Positions 22,967 to 34,300 of a stretch of 64,000 nucleotides of DNA are shown one piece after another. Every line of letters starts with the position of its first letter. Within the stretch, counting starts at the first letter, position 1. Location of the stretch: NCBI RefSeq assembly GCF_001659605.2, contig NC_035174.2, forward strand, positions 994,389 through 1,058,388. Reading direction: 5' to 3'. Origin of the DNA: Manihot esculenta. Taxonomy: Eukaryota; Streptophyta; Magnoliopsida; Malpighiales; Euphorbiaceae. The notes beneath the pieces are model-generated. The model saw nothing but the letters and a program-made list of their open reading frames with translations, searched no databases and was not told the origin of the DNA. Both the position numbers and the translations under genes were made by a program.

Positions 22967-25210
22967 TGTAACGACCCGAAAATTGGACCGCTACCGGCGC
23001 TAGGATCCAGATCGGCTTAAGGCCGCCGGGACCCGTAGCAAGCCTGACATGCAACCTGTAAACCTGTTTAATCCCATACATGATCAACAATCATACATAA
23101 AAATTAAAACTTTTCTTTCATACATTCTATCATATACCAAACTCAACCTGTGCATGCACTGAACTTATACATAAACATAACCCTGACCCCTCTGTGGGAT
23201 CTCATCAACGCCCCCAATGGGGTGACATAACAAGAGTTGAGTTGGCTAAACATGGACATCAATAACATTAAGATCATGTTTCAAGAGGGATTACATTAAA
23301 CTATGGTCAAGCACACTTCTATCCTCAATATCATTACATTACATATCTATACATCATTATACAAACTGTCATGTCCACTTTCTAACTATTACATACATAA
23401 GACTTCATTACTCTTCTTGACTTCTCTGTCTAACCCGTACCTGCAAACCTGGGGAATTTGGGAGAGGGGTGAGCTACTAGAGCCCAGTGAGCAGAATAGT
23501 AAAGCATTTAAAACATATGATAACATGAAATGCATCACATCACAACTAATCATATCAAGGATGAACTTGTCACCAATTAGCCCTCTACATAATCCAATCA
23601 TGCCAGAGGCGTAGTGCAGGCCACACCTGGTCTTTCTCTTATACATAACATAACATAACATACATATTCCATGGTGCCGGGGGCGTAGTCCAGGCCACTT
23701 CCGGTCTTTCTCTTACATAGTGCCAGGGGCGTAGTGCAGGCCACATCTGGACTTCCATATCATATCATCATGTCATAACATATGAGGGCTAATGGATCAT
23801 TCAACATTCATCCACATCAACAACATTTTATGCAATGCAACATAAAATATCACATGGCATCCGTGATGCATGAACATGCTCAAAGCTGATTTATTTATTT
23901 AAAAGCATAAGAGTCATTCCACTCACCTCTGGCTAGCTCTGACACTGACTGAAGCAGCTGACTCACTGCTGAGGTCCTCGGTTCCTCGGGTCCAAACCTA
24001 CACAGGTGGACTCAAATGAGGGACCAACATACTAGAACATAATTCTAAAAACATCCCCCAAAAACCCCCTAAAACATCTCAAAACATCCATGCAAAACAT
24101 GCAAAGGAAGGCTGAACAGGGCAGGTTCGGTGGCACCTTCGGCGGCCGAAAGTCCCTCCAGAGCCGAAACCCAGGCAGGTTCGGCGGCACCTTCGGCGGC
24201 CGAAAGTCCCAGACAGAGACGAAAGTCTCTTTTCGGGGGCAACTTCGGCAGCCGAAAGGCCTGCCTCCTCAGCCATGTTCGGCGGCCGAAAGTTCTTTCG
24301 GCTGCCGAACCTGGTTTCTGCCAAAGGGCAGAAACTTGGCTCCTTCAAGCACATTTGCCTCCAAAACCTCCAATCATGCATTTAGCTCAACCAAAACATG
24401 CAAATATACATACATTGGCTCCTAGGGGTTTCAAACTACCTAAAACCCCAACTACAACACACAACAACAACACAATCCAAGCCACATTGTTCATGAACAT
24501 ACATTAACTCAAAAACCTAACTATGAGCTAAACATGCATTCTATCCCATAGATCTTGCATAAAACTTACTTTAAACATAAAATGAGCTTAAGATCGGCTC
24601 TTACCTCTTGAAGATCGAGAGAGAGACGTCCTAAACTCGAAGGTGGGAGATTTTGAGTTCTTGAACCTCAAAACTCCAAAACTTGCTCAAATCTCTTCAA
24701 AACGACATAAACCTTGTTAAAACATGAAAGATTGAAGGAAAATCATCAAAAATGAACCATGGAGGAGCAAGAACTCACCGTGGTCGAAAATGGGGAGAAA
24801 ACTCACCCGTTTCGGCCATGAAGCTCTTATATAGGGGCTGGCCAGTTCACGTTCGGGGGCCGAACGTGCCCCCACATCTCATGCATGTTCGGCGGCCGAA
24901 CATGAGGTTCGGCGGCCGAACCTGGTTTCTTTCAAACAAAACTTTCGGAGGCCAAAAGTGCTCCCAAAACCTATCCACGTTCGGCGGCCGAACATGACTT
25001 TCGGCGGCCGAACCTGACTTTCGGCGGCCGAACCTGGTAAGGTTCCATGGTCTTTTTCTTTTAAAAACTCAAATTCATTCTTACTTAAAATCATCAAAAA
25101 CATTAAAACATTTCATGAAAACATGATTTTTACCCCTCTAGAGATCTCCGACATCCGAGATTCCACCGGACGGTAGGAATTCCGATACCGCAGTCTAGCC
25201 GGGTATTACA
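22967..25210 (-). repeat. Element C 5' LTR (right)
   Basis: Has the same 2244-bp length as the left LTR. Palindrome clusters are at 24130-24310 and 24848-25035, and the TATA box at about 24826-24838. It would drive transcription toward lower coordinates. Confidence 0.95.
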
Positions 25211-25334
25211 ATATATTACAGTAATTTTTTATTTAAAAACCAATAATAAAATTTATTAAATATTAATATATTAAAATTATAAAAAATATTTATTATTATA
25301 AAAATATCTAATATTATCTAATTACAACCAAAGG

Positions 25335-25585
25335 TGCTTAGATCGCTAGTACGGAAGTGTCACACATGCGGGTAGAGCTGCGAATTTAAGTCACATCACC
25401 GGACTGGATTCCTTATGCTGGATCCAGACTTGCGGACAGTCCGATCTGCTCTGTGTTTGTCTGGGTCAGGACCGAAGATGCTAGACCGGTTAGATGAAGT
25501 GGGTTTCTGAAACCTTAGGCCTATTTCACTTTTTCGGGTTTAGCTTCTCCTACAGTAAGAAAAGTCTGGCGGTTATCAAATTATA
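25335..25585 (-). repeat. Possible truncated LTR fragment inside the inverted-repeat element
   Basis: A GC-richer island in otherwise AT-rich filler. Read on the minus strand from about 25582 it begins tgataaccgccaga, which resembles the start of the Tat LTRs here (tgatgaccgctgg). No matching other end was found, and similarity beyond the terminus is not obvious. It is weakly supported. Confidence 0.3.
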
Positions 25586-25764
25586 TAATAATATATTTCA
25601 TAACTCTCCAAAATATTAGAACATTAATATTATTATGTGATTATATACGATTGCATAATAGCAGTCTAATAAAAATAAATTTAATTTTTATAATTTAAAT
25701 ATTTATATACTCGTATATTAATTAATTAATATAATTATAATATTTTAATAAATAAAAAATAATA

Positions 25765-25980
25765 AAAAAATAATGGCCATGCCATTCTTAAAAAAAAAAC
25801 AAGAATGGCTGACGCCATTTTAAATAGCGCCAAGTTCTGGCGCCTGTCAAATAGGCGCCAGACTCTCTTTTCAACTGCCACCTGACAGTTTAACCCTAAA
25901 TTCACAAATAATTTTTTTTCAATTCTAAATCTATAAATAATTTTTCTCCCAACTCTAATTTTGCAAGAAGTCCGAAAAAA
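25765..25980 (-). repeat. Right inverted-repeat arm
   Basis: Inverted counterpart of 14885-15150. It ends about 60 bp before the CACGTG pair of the ARM/BTB gene promoter, so the transposon edge lies inside the likely promoter region. Confidence 0.7.
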
Positions 25981-26041
25981 TGATCATATTACAATAAAAT
26001 TATCATCATTTATTTTAAAATAAATAAAGGGCAATAATAAT

Positions 26042-26110
26042 CACGTGATTGCACGTGAGACGCCAGTAAAATGGCGGTAATCGCAGCTCCCTTGATTACG
26101 GCTATAAAAA
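26042..26110 (+). promoter_or_regulatory. Likely promoter of the ARM/BTB gene: two G-boxes and a TATA box
   Basis: CACGTG occurs at 26042-26047 and 26052-26057, ten bases apart, so on the same helix face. A TATA box, ggctataaaaac, lies at about 26099-26110, roughly 80 bp before the ATG at 26189. G-boxes bind bZIP and bHLH factors. The function here is inferred. Confidence 0.6.
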
Positions 26111-26188
26111 CCCCAAGTCGGTTTTTTTTATTTTGTCGGAACTAGATTTTTTATTTTGATCACTGCAAAAGAAGCTAAAATTGAAGAG

Positions 26189-29100
26189 ATGAGTTCTTCG
26201 AAGCAAGCGGCGACGGAGAACAACAGAGGTATAAGTGGACACATGTATACACTCCATAAGCGCCTCTTCCACGCTCTCAGCCTCGGCACCAGGTTTCCAT
26301 TCTTTTGTATTTCAATTCTTCCAATTTACGCTTATGTTGCCGCTTTTTTCTTTTCAATTTGATAATTTTATCATAAAAAGTTTTCTTAATTTCAATTTCA
26401 TTGCACTTTTAACTTTTAATTGGACGGAAGGTTCCTGTTCATTTCTTTTCGTTTCTGGCAGAGTTTATGATGGAAAGGAATCAAAATGGCAGTGTACTGA
26501 TATTGAGATACAGAGACACGTGATTAGGTCAATTTCTTCCTTTCTCGATTGTATTTCTGGAGATACTACGCACCATCCTCTAGTAAAGGTATCCAATGGT
26601 AATAAGAATGCTTGGATAAAGATAGCATTTAGTTTTCTCGTAATTAAGGGTAATGGGTTGGTTAATTTGATCATTTTACTTGCAATATCTTTTGGGTTAT
26701 CACGGAACTTGATATGCGAATTTTGGGGTTTTTTTTATTTGATTAATGTTATGAGAATAATTATAACGTTCGTTCTTTTTGTTTTGCCTTAAATCTTCAG
26801 GATTCACTTGCTGATATAGTTGGGGCAATAGTATGGATTCTTCAAAATAAAAGCAAGGCCGTATTAAGCATGGCAACAAATGCGGTAGTAAATTTGATCA
26901 ATGTTGTACCCAATTCATTACTGCAGTCTTACTTGTTAGATATGGTCCATCCTTTGTCATCCTTGTTATTGTTGCATCAAGTAGATGTATCTATTTCATG
27001 TGCCACTGCATTGAATATGATCTTTTCAAATCTGAGTGTGAAAGGAGAGAGAAAGGTTTGGGATATTCTGATTGAAACAGAAAGTGTTTCTCGCATTGCT
27101 AGTGGCATACGAGAATTTTCAGATGGTGTTATGCCAATTGAATGTTTCAAAGGGATGGCTTCTCTCTTGAGTACAATACTACACCGGTGGCCTCCATCAC
27201 GGTACACTGTTTGGAATGATGCTAAATTGTTGGAAGTCTTGGAGGTTATGCGTGTGAAACCTGATTTCTCTGTTAAGGTTGCAGTTATGAAGCTATATAC
27301 TACAATAGGTATCATTTGTGCAGATTAACTTCTTATGCCACTCACTCCCCTGCCAACCCCCCAAAAAAAGTCTTCTAATTATTCGAATCACATCTAGCAA
27401 TTAAATGAACCTTTCTTTTGTATGCCAGCACTGTGTGGTAATGGGGCCAAGAAACTTCTAGAAAAAGGAGAATCACTTCTTCACATTATGGTTCTCTGCA
27501 TGGGAAGATCCCACCCTATTTCTGTTCGGATCGAGGGATTTAGACTTGCACAATGTTTAGCGGTAATAATTGTAACTTAATGTTTCACAAGATGTCCAAT
27601 TGTGGAATACTAACTGCAAGTTATTCTTATATCATCTGTTGCTCAGAAAAATGAGGAGGGGTGTTTAAAAATGATGAGCTTATGCTGTGATCCTTTTGTT
27701 AAAGCTATAATTGATGGAATGAGTGGATGGACCTCTCATTCAGGGAAGATTGCCAATGACCAAATGTCTTTGCTGTTGGAAGCTTGTCATTTGGCTTTGA
27801 TAAGTCGCTGGGCAGGGGAGCATCATGATTGCTTGTGGGAGCATGGGATTGACAGGGTCCTCCTTAAACTTCTTCTGCATGATTTTCAAGATGAACCATT
27901 GCAACAATTGCTGTCACTGGAAGAACAATTATCTATAGCACGAGAGGGTCTCAAGGCCAATTTTCTTCTTGGTTTGAGGCCATATGTGTGGGACCTTCTT
28001 GGTTGGCTTGCAATACACTGTAGGGAGGATTTCAACCCCAACATTCAGGGCTGTGAACTTAGAATTGGAATTCTCATTACATGTGCATGGTAATGGACTG
28101 CTTATCTCTCATCTATCATATAATATAATGCAATTGTCTTGATCATTTTATTGGGTGATCAATCTGTCTTTGGGGTCTTTTATTTCAAGGACTGAAATCT
28201 GTCTGTTTGCTATTGTATAATTTGCTGGCAGCATATCTTTTGTGGATTCAATCCGTAAAGGGCACCAAATATGTCAAAATGATGTAGCTGATACCCTCAG
28301 AAGTGAAGCAGCATCAAGGGCAGTTATGATGATGATTTACTCACCCTGCAAATACATTGCAACAAAAGCAAGTGACATGCTGTATGAAATTCTAAGGCCC
28401 ACAAGCAAGGAGCATCTGAAACGCTTAATGCATATGCTAAAAATTAGACCATCCATGGATAATGTTGGAATGCCTAACATGCTTCAAACCAGCATTAACC
28501 TAGTGGCTTTGGTATGTTATTCTGGTATACCACAGTATCAAAGTCATATTGTTGAAAATGGAGGAATACATGCACTTATGGATTTAATATGGTGGTGCTT
28601 AAGAAATGATATACATATAGGAAGGCTGAGTCTTGCTCCTCATTTGCATAATACGCTAAGTGAGAGGACTTGTTGCTGGATATGCAAAGAAGACTGGGAA
28701 GGCAATAACATTCTTTTATTGTATGGTCTCTGGGGGTTAGCTGAGTTGATGCACTCTGGATCTTCAGGAAATACTGTAGAAATTTTTGGTGGCCAAGTGG
28801 ACTATACTGAAGCTCAATTTGTTAGCACTCTCCAGGGGATATGCAGTGACAATAGTGGTACCTCTCCTGGAATAAAATGGTATGCTGCATTCATTCTAAA
28901 ATATTTTGGATTATATGGTTTTCCATGTAAACTTGGGAGGCATATTGTGAAAGCACTTAATATGAATGAATATGCGGATGTGCAACTCATTCTCACAAAT
29001 GGGAACTCCTTGAGTGTCCATGGTGTCATTCTTTCTGCTCAATGTCCACCATTGTTGCCTTCTGAAGAAATGTCTCATTATGAGAAAGCATCTAATGGTT

Positions 29101-30379
29101 CTTCAGGAGGATATGATACAAAGAGCAAGCCTGAAAAGTTGCATAAAGAAATCCGTTTATCTTCACATGTTGATAACCTGGCATTGGCCAAGTTGTTGGA
29201 ATATGTTTACGTGGGATATCTAAATGCAGGAGAGGAACCTTTGAAGAAAGTGAAAATTCTTGCAAAACGCTGTAATTTACAATCTCTGTTAATAATGTTT
29301 GGCAGAAGGCATCCCAAGTGGGGCACCCCCTTTCCCAGATATGATCTTTCTCTCGCTCTTGCTCCAGCTGGGCTTTATTTTTCGTACGGTTTGCTTCTTA
29401 ATCCTCAAGTACATCTTGATATTATGTTCAACTTTTTTCACGTTTTGTATTTCCATGAATTAGTTCACTCACATCAAAGGGGTATAGTTTGAGCAATTTG
29501 TGACTTTTTGTTCAAAAGGAAACTCTATTAATTGAAGCATGTTTACCGATGGGATGTTTTATTTTGTAGTTAAGAGGATTATTCACTTTCCAAACTTTTG
29601 ATTGTAATTTGGTTTGTTTCTGGATTCAGGGACGTTATGTTGGAGGCTAAAGCAAACGAATCAATCAGTTGGACATGTACTATATGCTCCAAATCAGTGC
29701 CACACATGCATTGTCATAAAGTTGTGCTGTGGTCAAGGTGTGACTATCTGCGGGCCTTACTTCAGTCAGGCATGCGGGAGAGGTTCTTACCTTTCTATTG
29801 CATTGCAACTTTTAGATGTAACATTTTTGGAGTTTGATTTGATTCCCACGCCTCCATTTAACAACAAATCTCTTATCTGTATTTTTTGTACTGATCGTTT
29901 ATATATTCCTCATTCCTCTCATGTCTTTCTATACTTTTCATGGTCACAGCAACTCCCAAACCATAAAGGTTCCTGTGAGCTGGGAGGCAATGATTAGGCT
30001 AGTGAACTGGTTATACACTGATGAGCTGCCTAGACCTCCCTCTGGATGTTTATGGATTAATATGAAGAGCGAGGAAAGGCTAGCTGTGCTGCAACCATAT
30101 CTAGAGCTTTGCAGGCTTGCTGAATTCTGGTTTTTGGAAGAGGTTCAAGATATCAGCTATAGAGTGATTGTGTCTTGTGTGGATTCTGCGAGACATTTGT
30201 CTATTAAAATAATTAAAATCGCTGCTGATTTCTGTATCTGGAAATTAGTTGAAGTTGCTGCAAATTTCTTGGCCCCTTCTTATCGTCAACTCTGCCAATC
30301 CGGTGAACTTGAAGCACTGGATGAAGAAGTAATTGATATGATTCGTACAGCTTCAGTTAGGCTTTCTCAAGAAGGATAA
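26189..30379 (+). CDS. ARM-repeat / BTB-POZ domain protein, similar to Arabidopsis At1g04390
   Basis: Eight exons join in frame: 26189-26292, 26462-26588, 26801-27308, 27429-27562, 27647-28089, 28232-29383, 29630-29782 and 29950-30379. They give 1016 residues. All introns are gt...ag. The N-terminal two thirds are alpha-helical and Leu-rich, as in armadillo-type folds. A first BTB-like segment starts near residue 683 (YADVQLILTNG, VHGVILSAQCP). A second starts near 823 (SDVMLEAKA) and runs through HCHKVVLWSRCDYLRALLQSGM to the VSWEAMIRLVNWLYTDELP region. A helical BACK-like tail follows. Such proteins usually act as substrate adaptors of CUL3 ubiquitin ligases, but no specific target is known to me. 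I chose ATG 26189 because upstream frame sequence has no ATG. No breaks are seen. It sits between two transposon blocks. Confidence 0.9.
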
Positions 30380-30875
30380 GCCATTCAATTTCAAAAGGAT
30401 CTACAATGCTTGGGATTTTTTTGAAGGGTATTACATGTTGAAAAAGACGAAACATAGGATATTAGGAAATTCTCTTAAATGCGATGAGATGTAAATTATG
30501 TAAGATTATTTCCTGTCGTCGAGTTTCATTCGTGTGTATAGATATGTTTTTTGAAACATTCATGTAGATATTGATCTGAGCAAATTTTGGATGCATCATT
30601 GATTATTTTTCAGCTGGTAGGGGTGGCCAACTATCTGGACTGGTCCTGGTTTCCGGCTGGTCACTGATTCAGTCCTGGTAGTCCAGGGTTCGGGAAACTT
30701 GATTTAGCCTTGAATTGGATCAAAGGGAATTGATGGATTTTAATTTAGTTTTGTGCAGATTTAAGAAATCTAAATTTTGAAATGATGTCGATTCTTATTT
30801 TGATGTAATATCGAATCTTAACAATATCGCTTCATTAGTTCTTTTGAATCTTAAGGAAAAGGTATGATTGCTTCA
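30380..30875. other. 3' flank of the ARM/BTB gene
   Basis: AT-rich with no coding content. It includes the probable 3' UTR and ends at the target duplication cttca (30871-30875) of element B. Confidence 0.5.
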
Positions 30876-31313
30876 TGATGACAGCTGGGTTTCACCATCC
30901 AATACGAGGCCGGACCCATGATGACAGCTCTAATCCAAGGTTCATGAAGCCTCTTAAATAAGCCGGCCTAGACCATTCGGCCTTGAAATCAGGCCTCCTT
31001 TGGGTCTCAGTCTTTTCACTCTCAGCTCGGTCATGAGGCCTAACAGGAAAGGGGATAACCGGCCCATCCACCTAATAGATCTGTTTACACGGGTGCTAGG
31101 GGAAAAATTAAATGGTCGTTCAGCACGGAGCAGACGTCTGACGCTTTTGTACGTACGTATCCGTATGACAGAGACATGTGGCTCAGTAGCAGCAAGGCCG
31201 TTGGACGTCACTAGCGGACAAAAGAAAAGAATAAAAGGAGAGGAGCACTCTCCTCTCAGACCAAGCTTATTCAATAATTGTAAACCCTATTTTCTCTGAA
31301 TCTCAAAGCATCA
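30876..31313 (+). repeat. Element B 5' LTR
   Basis: Begins tgatgacagctggg and ends aaagcatca. A TATA-like agaataaaagg lies near 31228-31238. It is followed by the primer region attggcgccgtctgtggg (31314-31331), identical to that of element A. Confidence 0.9.
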
Positions 31314-31391
31314 ATTGGCGCCGTCTGTGGGAACGAAGGAGATCTTTACGTCACTGGAGTTCCACTCTTACAAAACCCACTAAGATCCACA

Positions 31392-34300
31392 ATGGCCAAC
31401 CATAACGAAAACAACATTACCAATACCCTCAACGACCTAAGCTAGGGGCAATAGTTCTCTTTCTCCAGCCCCACAACTCTCAATAACCAACCACCAACCC
31501 CTTTTAATCTCTCGCTGAGCTCGGCGGGGAATGTACCGGAGCCACCTTGTCTAACCAAAACCTTCAGGCCATGGCCCTCCAGTTACAAAACACCGCCCAC
31601 TAGCTGGGGCAAATAATGCAACAAAGGGGCCTCAGCACCCCCATTGAATGTGCTGCATGTGATAGAAGCAATCCAAACCAACGAGCCCCAGCCTACCTTC
31701 AATCACCCCCAACAAAACAGTAGAGAAACCGGAGAAAGAGGCCGAAAGGCCGGTGAAGAAGAAGAGCCGGAGGCCAGAGTCCATGGGAGAAGGGTAAGGG
31801 AGCTGATAGAAAATGACGAAATGGATAGTTACTCTGCCAGAACAACCAAAAGAACAGAGAACGAAGAATGGAAGGAGGAGTACCGTGTGGAGAAGAGGCC
31901 TAGACAAGAAGAAGAAAATGTAGATCAAAAGCTGCAGAAAATGAGAGAACAGCTCTTGGCCGAGTTGGGGACGAAAGATCACAATCAGACCCTCTTACCT
32001 GCATCCTCACCCTTCTCGAGATGGGTGCAGCAGGAGACCATCCCCAAAAAGTTCATGATGTCACCTATGGCAGCATACGACAGAACGGGAAATCCCAGGG
32101 AGCACGTCCTTAACTATAAAACTTTTATGGAGCTGCAGACCTTATCAGATGCCTTGATGTGCAAGGTATTCCCCACGATGCTCACAGGGCCAGCACGGGC
32201 GTGGTTTAATAGCTTGGAAGCTGGAAGTATCAGAAGCTTCGGAGACCTTGCCAATGTATTCATCAGTCGGTTCATAGCAAGAGTGCCGGCAGACAGAAAA
32301 ACTAGTTACCTGGAGACGGTCAGGCAAAGGAGGAATGAATCCTTGAGGGAGTATGTAGCCCGTTTCAATACGGAGGCCCTACAGATCCCTGAGCTAGATG
32401 AGGGTAGGGCGGTGGAAGCCATGCAGAAAGGGACCACCTCTCCCGAGTTTTTCGGCTCGTTGAGTAGGAAGCCCCCTACCTCGCTGGCAGAACTGATGAA
32501 GAGGGCAGAAAAATACATAAAGCAAGATGATGCCTTGATGACGAGCAGATTCGCCAAGGAGGCAGCAGACAGAGGAAAAGCCCCGGAGGAGAGGAGACCG
32601 GAAAGACATGAAAAGAGGCAAAATAAAAAGCCTGAGGCGTACAGACAACCCTGGGATCGGAGGGACCAAAGACTATTTCCTCCACGAGTTCCTGAGACCC
32701 TGACCCCTCTCAATGCCTCCCGAGCCGAAGTGCTCATGGCAGTCCCAAAATAAGGAGTTTCTCCAATGGCCCAAGCCCATGAAGGCTGAAGCAAGCCAAA
32801 GAGATCCTAACAAATACTGTCAGTACCATCGCACGCATGGCCACGACACCAATAACTGTTACCAGCTGATCAGCGAGATTGAAAGGCTGATTAAAAGAGG
32901 ACACCTACGGAACTTTGTGAAAAAACCAAAAGGAGAAAGGCCCCAGCAAAATCCTACTACAGAAAGACCTCGGAGGCCGGGAACAGGACCAGTTAATGAC
33001 GGTTCCAGTGGAACCATCAATATGATTGTCGGGGGAACTGGAGGTCGGATGAGCAGGAGAGGAAGAAAAAGGGGCCGAGATGGGGAAGGCAGCAGTACTG
33101 AAGTCATGCAAGTGACATTCTCCAACGGTCATTTCTTTCTCCCTAGAAGATGCCCACAGCATTCAGATGCCTCACGACGATGCTCTCGTTATTGAAGCCG
33201 TCATTCACAACTATCGAGTCAGGAAGATCCTGGTTGACGACAGAAGCAAGGTGAACTTACTGCCGTACAGGGTCTTCCAGCAAATGAGAATCCCTGAAGA
33301 GCAGTTAGTTTGGGATCAGGCCCCGGTGAAGGGGATTGGAGGAGTCCCGGTATCTGTGGAAGGAAAGGTGAAATTGGCTCTGACCCTCGGAGAAGCACCC
33401 CTAGCTCGAACTCACTACGCAGTATTCTTGGTGGTAAAGCTTCCCTTGAACTATAACGCAATACTGGGAAGGCCTGTACTGTATGATTTTGAGGTAGTGA
33501 CCAGCATCAGATACCTGGCTATAAAATTCCCAACCGAAGCAGGAGTGGGAGTAGTCAGAGGATGTCAAGAAGAGGCGAGAGCAGTATACCTGGCCACAGT
33601 GTCGGAACCGAGCTCGGCAGGGGAAAAATTTGACTCGAAAGTCCTGGAAGTCCGAGATGAGAAGAAAGAAGTCAGAACGGAACCAGTTGGAGAACTGAAA
33701 ACCTTCCCCTTATTAGAAGCAGAAGCATACAAGGTTTTCAGCCTCAATGCTGGCCTGACTGAAGAGCAGAAAACTGAAGCAATGGCCCTGATTCGAGGTC
33801 ACGCCTCAAGCTTCCCCTGAAAGTCATCTGACATGCTTGGGATAAACCCTGAGGTGATGACTCACAAGCTGAACGTCCTCCCTGAAGCCAAGCCGATAAA
33901 GCAAAAGAAGAGAGTGGTGGGAAGAGAGAAGCAACAGGCCACCAAGGAGGAGGTACAAAAGCTAGAGGAAGCATGATTTATTAAGGAAGTAATGTACCCG
34001 TAATGGCTAGCAAATCCTGTACTAGTGAAAAAAGCCAATGGCAAGTATAGGATGTGCATAGATTTTACTGACCTAAACCAAGCATGCCATAAAGATTGTT
34101 ACCCCCTCCCTGATATTAATAAAATGGTCGACTCTACGGTCGGTTTTGATTACATGTCGTCTCTGGATGCAATGTCTGGTTACCACTAAATCCCAATGGA
34201 CAGGTCGGATGAGGAAAAGACCTCGTTCATAACAGAAGATGAGACTTACTGTTACAAGGCCATGCCTTTTGGGCTGAAGAACGCTAGGGCAACATACCAG

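Larger units (their letters stand above)
15380..25210 (-). mobile_element. Complete chromovirus-type Ty3/gypsy element C (9831 bp), target duplication ATATA
   Basis: Two LTRs of 2244 bp (15380-17623 and 22967-25210) begin tgtaacgaccc and end gggtattaca. Both flanks are atata (15375-15379 and 25211-25215). The primer site beside the right LTR and the polypurine tract beside the left LTR fix the orientation as minus. By eye the LTRs differ at roughly 25 positions plus two 20-bp unit changes, about 1%, so the insertion is of moderate age. The long LTRs and the C-terminal chromodomain fit the Tekay/Del clade (inference). Confidence 0.95.
14885..25980. mobile_element. DNA element with long terminal inverted repeats, split by element C
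   Basis: The left arm (about 14885-15150) and the right arm (about 25765-25980) are imperfect inverted copies. Both contain, in opposite orientation, ttgcaaaattag, actgtcaggtggcag, ggcgcctatttgacaggcgcc and a T/A run next to aagaatg. Between them is AT-rich filler (15151-15379 and 25211-25764) and the 9.8 kb element C. Without C the element is about 1.26 kb and non-coding. Long inverted repeats with an AT-rich non-coding core suggest a non-autonomous Mutator-like or similar element. I could not identify a clean target duplication, so the superfamily is open. Confidence 0.6.

Noticed and set aside
26235..26792. 185-residue plus-strand frame starting inside the first exon of the ARM/BTB gene
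   Set aside because: It runs through two introns in another frame. The spliced model keeps frame over eight exons and matches a known family.
31000..31299. Open frames in the element B LTRs (also 51440-51760)
   Set aside because: They lie entirely in LTR sequence, match each other only as LTR copies, and have no known domain.
32306..33162. Minus-strand open frames across element B gag
   Set aside because: They are shadows of the plus-strand gag, which shows recognisable gag and zinc-knuckle sequence.
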